A stretch of 64,000 nucleotides of DNA from Brachypodium distachyon (Eukaryota; Streptophyta; Magnoliopsida; Poales; Poaceae). This document shows positions 10,141 through 20,439 of the stretch, one piece after another. The notes beneath the pieces are model-generated. The model saw only the letters and a list, made by a program, of their open reading frames with translations. It made no database searches and was not told where the DNA came from. Each line of letters starts with the position of its first letter. The first letter of the stretch is position 1. Position numbers and translations under genes: made by a program. The stretch is taken from positions 16,358,501 through 16,422,500 of the forward strand of contig NC_016132.3 of the NCBI RefSeq assembly GCF_000005505.3, written 5' to 3'.

Positions 10141-10880
10141 TCGGGTATAGTTTAGTGGTAAAAGTGTGATTCGTTCTATTAATAACTGAATTTAAAATGA
10201 TATACTTAAGGCATCCTTAAGTTTTTTTCTATTCTGATGAAAACTTTAGTTCTTATAAAGGATTTCATCCTTTTCCTCTCAATAGCGTATTGAGGAACAA
10301 TATACATTCTCGTGATTTGTATAATTGAAATTGCATCCAAAATACAAATAGGATTATGAGTACAGAGTCGCGAAGCATAATTTACATTGGATTAAGTATT
10401 CCATATATTAAAAATATGAGTAAAGGATCTATGGATGGAGATACAAAAAAGTTTTTTCCAATCGTAACTAAATCTCCTTTACCTTCAAAAAGGGAAAAGG
10501 AAGCCAAATAGCTAAAAGCGGTAGTTTTGGTTTACTAGAACCATCAGCATATTGTTTAAGCTCGGTGGAAACCCAATTCTTTTCCTCAAGGATCCCTTGA
10601 ATGAAATTAGGGAACGAAGTAAGTAGATTAGATGGATTTAGATCGAATTTCTATCTCCTTACTCTATAAGGATCATCTAGAAAGCGGAGAGCTTTGGTTC
10701 TATTCAAATAGAAAAGCTGACATAGATGTTAAGTGGTGAGAATATCCATAAAGGAGCCGAATGAAATGAAAATTTCTATGTTCGGTTTTGAATTAGAGAC
10801 GTTATAAATAATCAACCAACGTCGACTATAACCCCTAGCCTTCCAAGCTAACGATGCGGGTTCGATTCCCGCTACCCGCT
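10141..10880 (+). tRNA. trnG-UCC: Plastid tRNA-Gly(UCC) with group II intron, NUPT copy
   Basis: Exon 1 is 10141-10163 (CGGGTATAGTTTAGTGGTAA core). The intron starts GTGTG at 10164. Exon 2 is about 10833-10880, with the anticodon loop CTTCCAA and a GGGTTCGATTCCC T-arm. Together they make the expected 71-nt tRNA. The first base is T where plastid copies have G, which opens the acceptor stem's first pair. The intron contains no matK and would need plastid splicing factors, so a nuclear copy is not expected to work. Confidence 0.9.
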
Positions 10881-10976
10881 CCATTCTGTATATGTATAAA
10901 AGGAGTATTCTATTTGTCTAGACATAGTAGAGGCCCGTATTTAACCTTTTCCGTTCACCATTTTCTGGTACTGCAG

Positions 10977-11050
10977 AGCGGAGTAGAGCAGTTTGGTAGC
11001 TCACGAGGCTCATAACCTTGAGGTCACGGGTTCGATTCCCGTCTCCGCAC
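10977..11050 (+). tRNA. trnfM-CAU: Plastid initiator tRNA-fMet(CAU), NUPT copy
   Basis: The 74-nt cloverleaf has GCGGAGTAGAGCAG at the 5' end, the anticodon loop CTCATAA, the T-arm GGGTTCGATTCCC and a TCTCCGC 3' acceptor strand. It lies about 100 bp downstream of trnG-UCC on the same strand. The T-arm differs from my memory of the plastid form (AAATCC replaced by GATTCC), which would be drift or a lineage variant. Confidence 0.9.
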
Positions 11051-11486
11051 TTAGCAGTCTCTATAAAAGGACTATTCCATTTCTATATATATGGTACAGG
11101 GTTGGGTGGTATCCAATCCAATTTTTTTATTCATTACTTCCTGGCCTTAGAGGGCAAAATTGAGCAGTCTGCGAAGCCGCCTGCCTCCATAAGAAGAACA
11201 GGCAAGGTTTCTCCCTACCCTGCAGAAAAGAAAAATGAAAGAAACGCACAGTCTACCTCCCTTCCCTTTAAAAGCAGTTTGCCAGTTCTTTGTCTCAGTG
11301 AATACCCCCCTGTTGGCGAGTTCTATTTCCCTCTCCGGAGCCCTCCTTTTTTTGAGTGGGCTAAAAAGTAAGGGTAATAAGGGATAGGGTACTAGACTAA
11401 CACCTAATTAATATATAATTTATTCTAAGTAGTTAAACATTCAACTAGACTAAATTTTTTCTCATAGTACTTGACTAAAGTAAGCG

Positions 11487-11557
11487 GGCGAGCGGCGGGA
11501 ATCGAACCCGTATCTTCTCCTTGGCAAGGAGATGTTTTACCATTGAACTACGCTCGC
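11487..11557 (-). tRNA. trnG-GCC: Plastid tRNA-Gly(GCC), NUPT copy
   Basis: The minus strand reads GCGAGCGTAGTTCAATGG, the anticodon arm CTCCTTGCCAAGGAG and the T-arm GGGTTCGATTCCC, closing with the CGCTCGC acceptor strand. The 71-nt cloverleaf has no visible lesion. It lies about 440 bp from trnfM and in the opposite orientation, as in grass plastomes. All three anticodon-stem and acceptor pairings hold. Confidence 0.9.
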
Positions 11558-11833
11558 TACGGAATATATTTTATAGCGTATATCCGCTTGGGTCGACCGT
11601 CTATGTCTGGGTCGACCGTTTCATTTTCTATTATATTAGAGTTTTTCTTTTTTTTATTGTCTGTCAATCAATATTCTAATGGCAATGTAATTTCATAATA
11701 CTGAAAGAGAAGAGGTAGCAATTCGGAACGCAAATTGCGTTTTAATGCGTCTCACTATTCGAATTTTTTCGAAGAAATGTCCTTTTTATTTATTTTGTAT
11801 CATCTTCATTGACCATAAAATCTGGTAGTAAAT

Positions 11834-11955
11834 CTTTTTTTTTTGAAAAGGAGGATAACCCCCGTTCTCTGCATCGACCGATGCACACAGCCATGTATTG
11901 TTAAAACCAGCCAAAGCCAGGCAGCAAAGCCGAACAAAGTCGACCAAAAAGAAAA
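11834..11955 (-). mobile_element. 3' end of a minus-strand non-LTR retroelement (LINE/SINE)
   Basis: Read on the minus strand it ends GGCTGTGTGCATCGG, then GATGCAGAGAACGGGGGTTA, then TCCTCCTTTTC, and then a poly(A) run (T run at 11834-11844). This terminal block is common to grass non-LTR elements. The element probably continues at 13204-13373 and 51370-51706, once the long-TIR element (11956-13203) and the full-length LINE (13390-51353) are removed. It abuts plastid DNA directly, so it or its host site was joined to the NUPT. Confidence 0.55.
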
Positions 11956-13203
11956 GAGTAAATTACAGAGAAACACATGTTCCGCGGCTCTTGTAACAAA
12001 GAATCACGAACCAGAGGTTTTCAACTGATACCCACGAGTCGAAAACTAATGAGTAACAAAAAAACCCGTAAATCATAATGATTCGGACCCACGTGTCATA
12101 CTCATGAGCCGATTTCTGGGTCAAGATTTTTCGAGCCATCAGCTTGAGCCGAGGTAAGAGCTGAGCCGAACAAGGCCAGCATCTTCCTAGGTGGCGGCAG
12201 GTGGTGGGTCGGGCTCGAGCGCGAGGTCGAGGCCGCTCCAGAGGAGGTCAGCACCGCCACCTTCGCTGACATTTCCGGTCGGAATTGAGGTCGACCCTGC
12301 ATCAATTCTGCCCTCGACTCCTGCCGGCCGCCGCCTTCAATCCGACCGCGCCACGGACGATTCGGCTCGCCGCTGCATCGATTGGCACCGGGGCGACCTC
12401 CCTCTAGCCCCTCCTCCACCTCCTTGACCTCCTCCTTTTCTTCATCGGCTATGTGTTACTACTGGATCTCGGCTGCAGATGAACTCGTGGAGAGGTGGAA
12501 CGGCGGAGCGGTGGAGAGGTCGAACGGCTGCCGCGGCGGGGCGCGGGCGCGGGGTTGACGAGGGGCCGGCGAGCGGACGGGCGCGGGGTTGACGGGCCGG
12601 CGAGCGGAGTTGCTATGGCAGGACGGGGCCGTCGTGGCACAGGCGCATGGGAGGTGCTCCTAGAGCAGCGTCGGCGCGAGCGGGGTCACGGGGGAGGGGG
12701 ACGCGCCGTGCGGTTGGCCGCGGGCGGCGGGAGCGACCTGTCCTCGGCGGCCGGCGGCCACGCGCTGCTGCTGCTGCTCAAGAGAGGAGACCACGCGCTG
12801 CTGCTGCTCAAGAGGGGGAGGGACGAGCATAATACCGCATCATCGCCATCCAAGCCGGCGGCCACGCGCTGCTGCTGTTGCTCAAGAGGGGGAGGAGCTC
12901 ATGAGCTGTCTCTGCACCCGGAGAGAGAGGGGGGAGGGAGAGAGGGGAACGGAAGGAGAAGGTAAACGGGAGGAGGAGGTAACGGCTCGGCTCGCGTGAG
13001 GCTCTGGCCGGGAGTGAGAATTGAGCCACGTAAATGGCTCCTGCATGACAGGTGGGCCACGACCATTAACTTGGCCAAAGCTATGAGTTTTGGGTGTTTT
13101 GTTACGTATTAGTCTTGTACTCGTGGGTATCGGTTGAAATTTCCTGTGTTCGTGGTTTTTTGTTACAAGAGTCGCTAGATATGTCTCTTTGTGCAATTTA
13201 CTC
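11956..13203. mobile_element. Long-TIR Mutator-like element with GC-rich core
   Basis: The ends are imperfect inverted repeats of roughly 130 bp. The left end starts GAGTAAATTACAGAG and the right starts GAGTAAATTGCACAAAG on the reverse strand. Shared blocks include CTCTTGTAACAAA, CACGAAC, GATACCCACGAGT and ACTAAT. Flanks are A-rich (AAAAGAAAA and AAAAAAAAC), compatible with but not proving a 9-bp duplication. The core (12185-13020) is GC-rich with open frames on both strands and no known domain, so I call no gene. It could hold captured coding sequence. Confidence 0.65.
12750..12900. repeat. GC-rich imperfect tandem repeat in the long-TIR element
   Basis: The unit CCACGCGCTGCTGCTGCT followed by CAAGAGGGGGAG occurs three times (about 12758, 12790 and 12862). 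The first two are adjacent and the third is set apart by about 40 bp. CTG runs vary in number between copies, consistent with slippage. Confidence 0.65.
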
Positions 13204-13373
13204 AAAAAAAACATAGACTCCACTAGACTGACAAACTACCCACTAACCCTATGGTACATGCCGAAGCAAACGAAAAGAAACACAAATCCTCGACAAAGCC
13301 TTCAAGAAGGAACGTCGCACCTACGACGATGACGCGCCGATGAAGCCAAGCTTCGAGCCACCACCTTCAACAA
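13204..13373. other. Spacer between the long-TIR element and the large LINE
   Basis: No gene is evident. The sequence probably belongs to the same minus-strand retroelement as 11834-11955, since it continues directly into 51370 onward when the large LINE and one copy of its duplication are removed. Confidence 0.4.
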
Positions 13374-13395
13374 GGGCATAACGCAGGCATGACAC

Positions 13396-16219
13396 ATGGC
13401 ATTGACAGAGGACGAACGAGAGCGTCTCCGTGAGCAAGAACGTGCATACCTTCGCAGGATCAAGTGTGAGGATCGAGCGGATCAATCCATCCCTGCGAGA
13501 GATGAAGAGGAAGGTCGCCTGGTTACCGATGATTGGATTGCGAAGCATCGGTGGGCGAGGCAGTCATGGGTTGCGGATCATGCGCCGATGGAAAACTTCG
13601 TTTGCGAGTTTCTTCGTACTGATACATCAGCGGACTCCGTCGATCTTCCGTCCCGGATCCCGGAGGTGGTGAAGGATCCCTTTGGTGGTTCATCTCAAAG
13701 TGCGGTGGAAGAGGCGACGGAGGCGAGGGCGAGTACTGGGGTTGGTACCCCGCCAGGGATCCATCCAGGGGATTCACCGGTTATTCCGTCTCCTCTTCTT
13801 GTTGTTGATTTTGGTTTTTTCCTTGTATTCCTCCTATTCCTGCTGGGTGCAGATCGTCGGTGGTTGTGGAGCCATGGACCTCGCACAAATTGGGGGAAGA
13901 TCCGCCATGGAAGCGCTCCGAGACGATGGAAACTACCTTGCGCGGGAAGGAACCTAGCCTTACTTTTTCGTCTTTGTGTTCTGATGGGTCGTGGCCATCT
14001 GAGCCCAGCCCATCAATGGCGTTTGCGGACAGTCCAGGGCGGATCCAGCCTGGGTCGCCAGGGCATAGGACACATGTGGTGGATGGGCGACGTTGCTGTT
14101 GACCCATCTAGGGTTTCTAATCCCAATTCGAAGCTTCGTTCTCTTCTCGGTTTCCAGCGGACGTGTGACAGTCCTATCCGGCAGCAATTCAGAGGGGGTT
14201 GGTTCATCCCACAGCAGAAATTCATCGCTCCTGATCTGGATTTCGAGGGAGATACTGCTAGGTGGCCGCAAATTGTTGGACAGCGTGGTGGAGTTTCGCC
14301 AAGCCCTCTCGTTCCACATCCCGCGTCAAGCTTCGCCACAGTGGTGCGGATGCAAGGCGGAGGGGATTGGCGTGGCAACAGAGGTGGCGGACAAATGAGT
14401 GGTGGATCTATGGCCGGAGGACCGGGCGGTCGCGGCCATGGATGGGACGGTTGGCGGGGACCGCCGCCTTCGCAGTTCCCCATGGAGCCGCCGTCCGGGA
14501 AACAGCAATTTGGGCGTGGTCAGCACTTCGGCGGCGATGGTTACGGTGGACCATACCAATTTCCTGATCCTCGTGCAGCACCCCCAGGTATGTTCCCAAC
14601 TTTGGCTTAGGATGTGCAAGGATCCGGACCATACTTTCCTCCTGCTCAGATGGGAAGAAGGGGGGAATGGGCCGATGAATCAGGGGCGAGGGGCCGGCAA
14701 CGGAGGGAGGAATGGTGCTCGTCGAGGCTTTGGTCCAGGTGCTGGGAGAGGAAGTCAATCTAGAACTGGTTCGAATCGCTTTGGGGGATCTTCTTCTTCT
14801 GACACTACTCAGACTTCAGCTATGCAGAACTGGAACTCTGAGTTTCCACAGGGGCAAACATCTGGTGGAGATAATGCTCAATTTGATCCTAAGAATGAAA
14901 GTGGCAGTTCTAAACCTCTGATTTGCTATAGATGTGAGGGGACAGGTCATGGGGTTAAAGATTGTAAAGCTGTGCTGCTGTGTGACTTTTGTACCAAGAC
15001 TACACACTTATCAAGCAAATGTGCTTTGTTAAATCAACCAAAACCAGTGGCAGCTCTTGTAGGCTGGGCTAAAGAAGGACTTCAATTGTTTGCTGGTAGA
15101 ACTGGAAAAAAAGTGGATAATGATGTTAACAAACAAGCCATTGCTCTGGTTAGTATTCACTCTGGGGATCAGGCTGGGCTTACTGTACAGCAGCTGGTAG
15201 ACAGTTTTGCCATTATGTTTCCTTAGGGATGGGAATGGAAAGCTAAACCTTATGCTACAGGCAGTTTCTTAGTCAAATTTCCATATGTTCATCGCATCAT
15301 TGAATTGCAGAGATGTGAGTATATTGGGTTGGCAGGTCACAAGGTTGCTGTCAAAGTGACTAGATGGACTAACACTTCGATGGCCAAATATAAGATGTAT
15401 GTTGTCTGGGTAAGAGTCAGTGGGGTGCCTGAATCCTTATTGCACTATGAAGGTTTTTGTGAAGTTGGTTCACCATTAGGGGTTGTGAAAGAGGTGGATA
15501 TGAGCTTTTACAGAAAACAAGATATAATCAGGATGAAAATTGCTGTTAGAGATCCTAGTCTTATTCCTGGGTCACATGATATTGAGGAAGATGGGTATAT
15601 TTATGACATCTTCTATGAGATTGAGAGCATTGTTGAGATGGGGGGGGGGGGGTCATGAAACATGGAGTGCTTCTAAGCAATGAGGAAAGAGATGCATATG
15701 TTAGGGCAAGGGCTGAGTATGATGGGTTGCAGAAAAGACAGAAAAATGTTGAGCAAGGTGGTGGTACTGTTAGTAGTGATGGGGCTGGTGCATATAACAC
15801 GGGTGGTGGACAGGGACAGAGAACTTTTGGAGCTAGTGGGCCTAAACAAGTTTCAACTATTCAGATAGTGGATGCATCTCCAGTACTTGCTGTAACAGAG
15901 GATGAGAAGACAGACAAAACTGGACAAGGTCAGACTACTGAGGGTCCTCACAATGTTAACCCTGTTATTAAGGAGTCACTGTTACACAAACAAGTTGATG
16001 TTGTGCATGAAGTACCTTTTATTCCAAAGATCACTTCTGATGTGGTTCCTAAATTACTTGCATCTGAATTGAAGATTGCTGGTGATCATGCTGATGACAA
16101 GGCTAAAGAAACTGATAAGAAAACTAAGAGTGTCCAGTTTGTAATGGCATCCCCTGGAGCTAAAGCTGTAGCTCTGATCAACAAAAAACATAACAAGGAC
16201 TGTCAGATGTTGGAGCAAT
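13396..16219 (+). pseudogene. LINE ORF1 protein, N-terminal and middle part
   Basis: The first open stretch (13396-14610) begins MALTEDERERLREQERAYLR and becomes Gly-rich (GGGQMSGGSMAGGPGGRGHG). A shift near 14650, at a run of six G, moves to a second Gly/Arg-rich stretch. Two tandem CX2CX4HX4C zinc knuckles follow (14924-15023, CYRCEGTGHGVKDC and CDFCTKTTHLSSKC). After a stop at 15224-15226 comes the conserved block FLVKFPYVHRIIELQRCEYI. A 13-G run at 15640-15652 gives another shift. The protein would bind LINE RNA. It is cut by the LTR at 16220 and resumes at 19433. Whether the first 140 residues belong to ORF1 or form a separate upstream ORF is unclear. Confidence 0.85.
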
Positions 16220-19200
16220 TGTAACATCCCAATTTTCAAAACCCTTCATATGCATTGCATATCATGAGCATCATGTCACTCTGCATTTAACCACATTTGA
16301 AAACCCTAAAACTTGCCCAGAAAACCCTTTTGCAAAAAATGCTTTTATTTGATTTTGGGCTTTGATCTTGCTTTTGAGTATATGCATTTTAACCCATGGG
16401 GGTATTGGTATAAAAAGGGATTTAATGAATATATAAAGATATCCCATAAATTGGCTTTTGAAAGTATTTTGAAAGATAATTTATTTCGATAGCCTAAGGG
16501 CCCTAAAATCCATTTTATGGGCAAATGTACTTTTAAATATTTTATTTTGAGGAAATTCTTGTTCCAAAAGTTAGATCATATGAAAATATGATTTTAATTT
16601 TTTTTTGCATTTTATTTGGAGTGATTTGGAGCTTCGAATCAATTTTGAGGTTCAAAAACAGAAAATAGATAAAAAAAAAGGAAAAACCGAAGAAAACCGG
16701 TCAAACCGGACCGAACCGGATCGGCCCCGCCCAAACCGCCCGGTCCCTCTCACTGACCGGTGGGCCCCACGTCTTCTTCAACCTCCGTCCAACTTTCCCG
16801 GCCACGCACATTCCAAGTCCGCCCACACCTCCACTCCGATTTCTCCGCGCACACGACTCCAAATCCGAAACCCCGCGCGTCATATCGAAGCCCCCGAACT
16901 CCTCTACCACTTACCCCAAACCCCACGTTCAATTTCGCACCTGTTTGAAATTAATTGCTCGCCGGAGTTCGTTGCTGCCGTTGCCGTTCTTCGCGATTCG
17001 CTGCCGTTCCGGTGAGGTTCTCCCCACGCCGACCCTCTAATCCTCTTCCTCTCTTCGTTGCACATGTAGTGACGCGGACCGATTTGTTTTAGGAGCGCCG
17101 CCCGTCTTCTTCCCCGCCTCCAGCCGCCTGCGCCGCCCTGAGCGCCCGCCGCCGCCCCACGCCTCGCGCCGCCTCCAGCCGCCCCGCGCGCCCGCGCGCC
17201 GCCGCCTCAACCCGCGCGCTGCCCGCCACCCGCGCCGTCACCCCGCGTGCCTGCGCCGCCCACCACCGCGCCACCCCGCCGCCGCCCGCCTCCTGCCCGC
17301 GCCGTCCGCGCCGCCGGCCGGAACCCTAGGTCCTGGCCTATCGTGCGCTGCCACGTGGCAGAGTCTTTTTTTATTTTATTTCGGCCGAATTAGATAATGC
17401 ATTTTTGCAGAAAAGCCCCTATAACTTCAAAGCCTCATATCTTTCAAACCGTTTGTCCAAAATTTACGATCCGCACCTTTCTGGAATCGTCACAACTTGT
17501 AGAATATTTTGGCACTGTCTAATTTCAGTTTTGAACAACTTAGTCAGAAGCAATTTACAGATTGGTTGAATAGGGTTTAAATTTCAAATGAATTGTTTCA
17601 AAATAGTTTTGAGCATGTTAACCTGCTGTAAAATTATTTAAGCTTGTTCACTGTCCATTAGGACCAGAAGAAAAATTATTTTGTGAATAATCATGGCATA
17701 GTTTAAATATTGCTCTATGTTGCAAAAACCACGCAATCTTTTAATTTAAACCTTATCCTTGTTTCCTGCATATTAATTACCTCTTTGGTATTGTATAATC
17801 TGTCCAAATCATTTGAAAAACTTTTCAAAACAGAAGAAAAACTTGTTACACTAAAAGTAACCAAGTGTGCATTAACATAGCATATGCATCATGGCATGAT
17901 TTTTGCATTGAATGTTGTGTTTATTGTGTGCATGTTTCTTTTCTTTTAGATTGTGTGGAGTGTTTTCCTTGTTGTTGCGAAGAGTGCGAGAGCTATCACA
18001 ACCTTGGACAAGGCAAGTTCACTTTGATCATATCCCATTATTATTGTTGTTTTAAAATACTTATGCATTAGTGTTGTTGGTAGAGATGCATTGATAGGAC
18101 TATTACTCGTACCTCTATGCTAGTTATAAATCCCAGGTAGTATAGTTTACCCTCGCCATTACCTTGCTACCAAATTGCCATCGATTGTAGTTGAATGCTA
18201 AGCTATGGTAGTATCGTGGGGAAAATAACTACATTATGATATTGTTATGCCGTTGGCTATATGAAATGTTTTTGTTAGATGTAAGGCAAAACAACTAATT
18301 CAATGAACCATCCTAGGTGGGCTGCTTTGAGGATTAGCGGCGTCAGGTCCATTTCTATGGGTCCCTCTGAGTCGAGTTCCTGTGGATTCAGGAATGGATC
18401 GTCCATGGACGTCTCTCCCGTGGATTCGGGGAGCGCCTACGTTGCAAATGTGGAATGCCACCTGGGGTAACCGAGACTGGACTAGTTTCCTATTTAGAAG
18501 CTTCTAGTACAACCACAATGCTATATGGGTTCTGGCGAGACAAGAGTAAGTTGTATGAACCTAGACCCGAGGAATTGTACTGAGGTAGAATGTGTAGGGG
18601 GAGCGTGATTCTCTCGTGGTTTAGGGAATTACTTCTGAAAATCTCGTAATCGATGCCGTTGCTACTCTACGCTGAGGACAGCAAGGGATTAACACGTCGG
18701 TTTCTTGTGGGGGATGTGTACAAACTCTCGAGAGCGTCAAAACTAAGTACTTAGCTGTGTCCCCGGCAACGGACAATTTGAGCAACTAGATGTGGAGCTG
18801 TAAGGAAAGTCTCACTCATTCCAATTTCTTAAATAAAATGAATGGTTTGAACAGGGTATGGGCACTTGATGAATCCACTTCAATGTGCTCTAGGTTAATA
18901 GGAGCATGGGTGTGTCTACCCCGTGTCAAACAGTTAACATTATTATAACATTCCTTTGTAGTAGGGTAATTTATGTTCTGCTTCCACGCAAATAGCCTTG
19001 AACCCCACTTTGCCACATTATGCATATACTTGGTAGGCTCTGATATAAGTCCTAATGAATCTTGCCAATACATTCAATGTATTGACCCTAGTGGCTGCAT
19101 CGTTTAATGATGCACGAAGCTCCGACGTCGAGTAAGATGTACGTTCTGCTTGTTTGGGTTACGGGCCTACATTCCAACACGCTCTCACCGTGGTGTTGAT

Positions 19201-19427
19201 GTGCCCTTGTATCTTTCGCTTTCCGCTGCTAAACAGTTGTTTTATTTCTAGCTAACCCGTGAGGTTATGCGAGTTGTAAGTACCTTTTAAATTCTGGATG
19301 ATACGTTGTAATATTGAGACCTTTGTTCTATGATATTACATCTTGAAACTGTGTGTGCTAGTGAGTCGATCCAGGGACTAGCACTAAAGCACAGAGATCG
19401 AACCCTTGTACGGGGGCGGTCGGTACA
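16220..19427 (+). mobile_element. Solo LTR, 3.2 kb, Ty3-gypsy (Tekay-like)
   Basis: It begins TGTAACATCCC and ends GGTCGGTACA. The flanking 5-mers are GCAAT (16215-16219) and ACAAT (19428-19432), one mismatch from a perfect duplication. Joining the LINE across it restores codons EQ and FHDIDK. The LTR has an AT-rich start, a GC-rich block at 16740-17330, and an AT-rich second half with conserved GCAGAAAAGCCCCT and CCTGGGTGGGCTGCTTTGA-like blocks shared with the LTRs at 26253, 37806 and 52991. There is no internal domain or second LTR, so it arose by LTR-LTR recombination. Confidence 0.9.
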
Positions 19428-19432
19428 ACAAT

Positions 19433-20437
19433 TCCATGACATTGACAAGGAAACTGAGGAAGAGGCAGAAGAACAACTAGATTATGGTGATGAAAATGAT
19501 CCTGACAGCTATGCCCGAAAACTAGGCTTCAGTACTCAGGAGATTAGTACTTTGTAAAAAGAGTTTGAAGCTGGCCTTGAGGAAGGCAATGAGGAGGGTG
19601 AGGTGAATATTACTGATTCACAGGAAAACAAGGAGAATCAGAGCCCTGAGGTGGTGATCCCTACTGATACTCCTTTTTCAGAGTTGGGCAAGTTTCAAGT
19701 CAAAACCAATGCAACTGGATCTGGGACTGCATATGCTGACATAGTTAAGAATGGTCAGGGGGTTGCTCCAAAAACAGGGAAAGGCAGAAACATGTTGTTA
19801 GAGGAGGGGAATAGAAGGAAGAGTGAGAGAAACAAGCAGGCTGATGATGTACCACTTCAGAACAGGGCAGAGGAGCTTCTGAAGAGAAGAAACCTGGAGA
19901 TCTCACCTGGTAATTCTCATGATCCACCTCCTAATGTTTTGTTAACTAAGTCTACTCCGGTTCAGTTTCTTAGTGTAGATTCTAGTGTAGATATAGATAA
20001 TAATGCTGAGTTACAAGATTTTCTAGTTGATAAAAAATGGTGTAGCACTTCCTTCTGTGCTCTATACCAAAGATGAAACTCTGGTAGACATAGCAAATAA
20101 ATTAGGAGTTAGTTTGGGCAGATCTGAAAAGGAGGTTGATAACTGTATTAGTGTGATTAAAAATCTAGAAGCTGCTAGATGTAATATCTTTATGGCTAAT
20201 CAAAAAAAGTTAGACTACCAGGCTGTTAAGAAGGGAGCAAAGTTGGATGGCTTTGATCCTAAGGATTTTGAGGAATTATTTTCTGATGGGGATAAGGCTG
20301 ATGATTTAGAACCGGATAGTAGACTAGATGATCTCTTAGTTTTAGGATCTAATCAAAAAGTTCGTAGGAAAGGTTCCCCTGGGATTGCCAGTGTGAAACC
20401 AAAGAAAAAGGTAGTTAGGAAAAAGAAGAAAAAATAA
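19433..20437 (+). pseudogene. LINE ORF1 protein, C-terminal part
   Basis: Coding resumes in frame after the solo LTR with HDIDKETEEEAEEQLDY, an acidic segment, then a stop at 19555-19557, then ENKENQSPEVVIPTD. A frame change near 20030 leads to a stretch ending KKKVVRKKKKK at the TAA at 20435-20437. The very basic tail suits nucleic-acid binding. The ORF2 start codon follows after two bases (20440), so translation of ORF2 may depend on re-initiation after ORF1. Confidence 0.85.
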
Positions 20438-20439
20438 TT

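Larger units (their letters stand above)
9745..11833 (+). mobile_element. Nuclear plastid DNA insertion (NUPT)
   Basis: The segment carries three plastid tRNA genes in grass plastid order: trnG-UCC with its group II intron, trnfM-CAU, and trnG-GCC on the opposite strand. AT-rich plastid-type spacers surround them. It stops at a poly(T) run that is the poly(A) tail of a minus-strand retroelement. The left border is approximate because the sequence only becomes recognisably plastid-like after about 9745. The trnG-UCC/trnfM adjacency exists only in plastomes carrying the 28-kb inversion of grasses and close relatives. Confidence 0.85.

Noticed and set aside
12495..12965. 156-codon Gly/Arg-rich frame in the long-TIR element
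   Set aside because: It is made of repeated CTG and GGC units and is open on several frames, so it is not credible as a protein gene.
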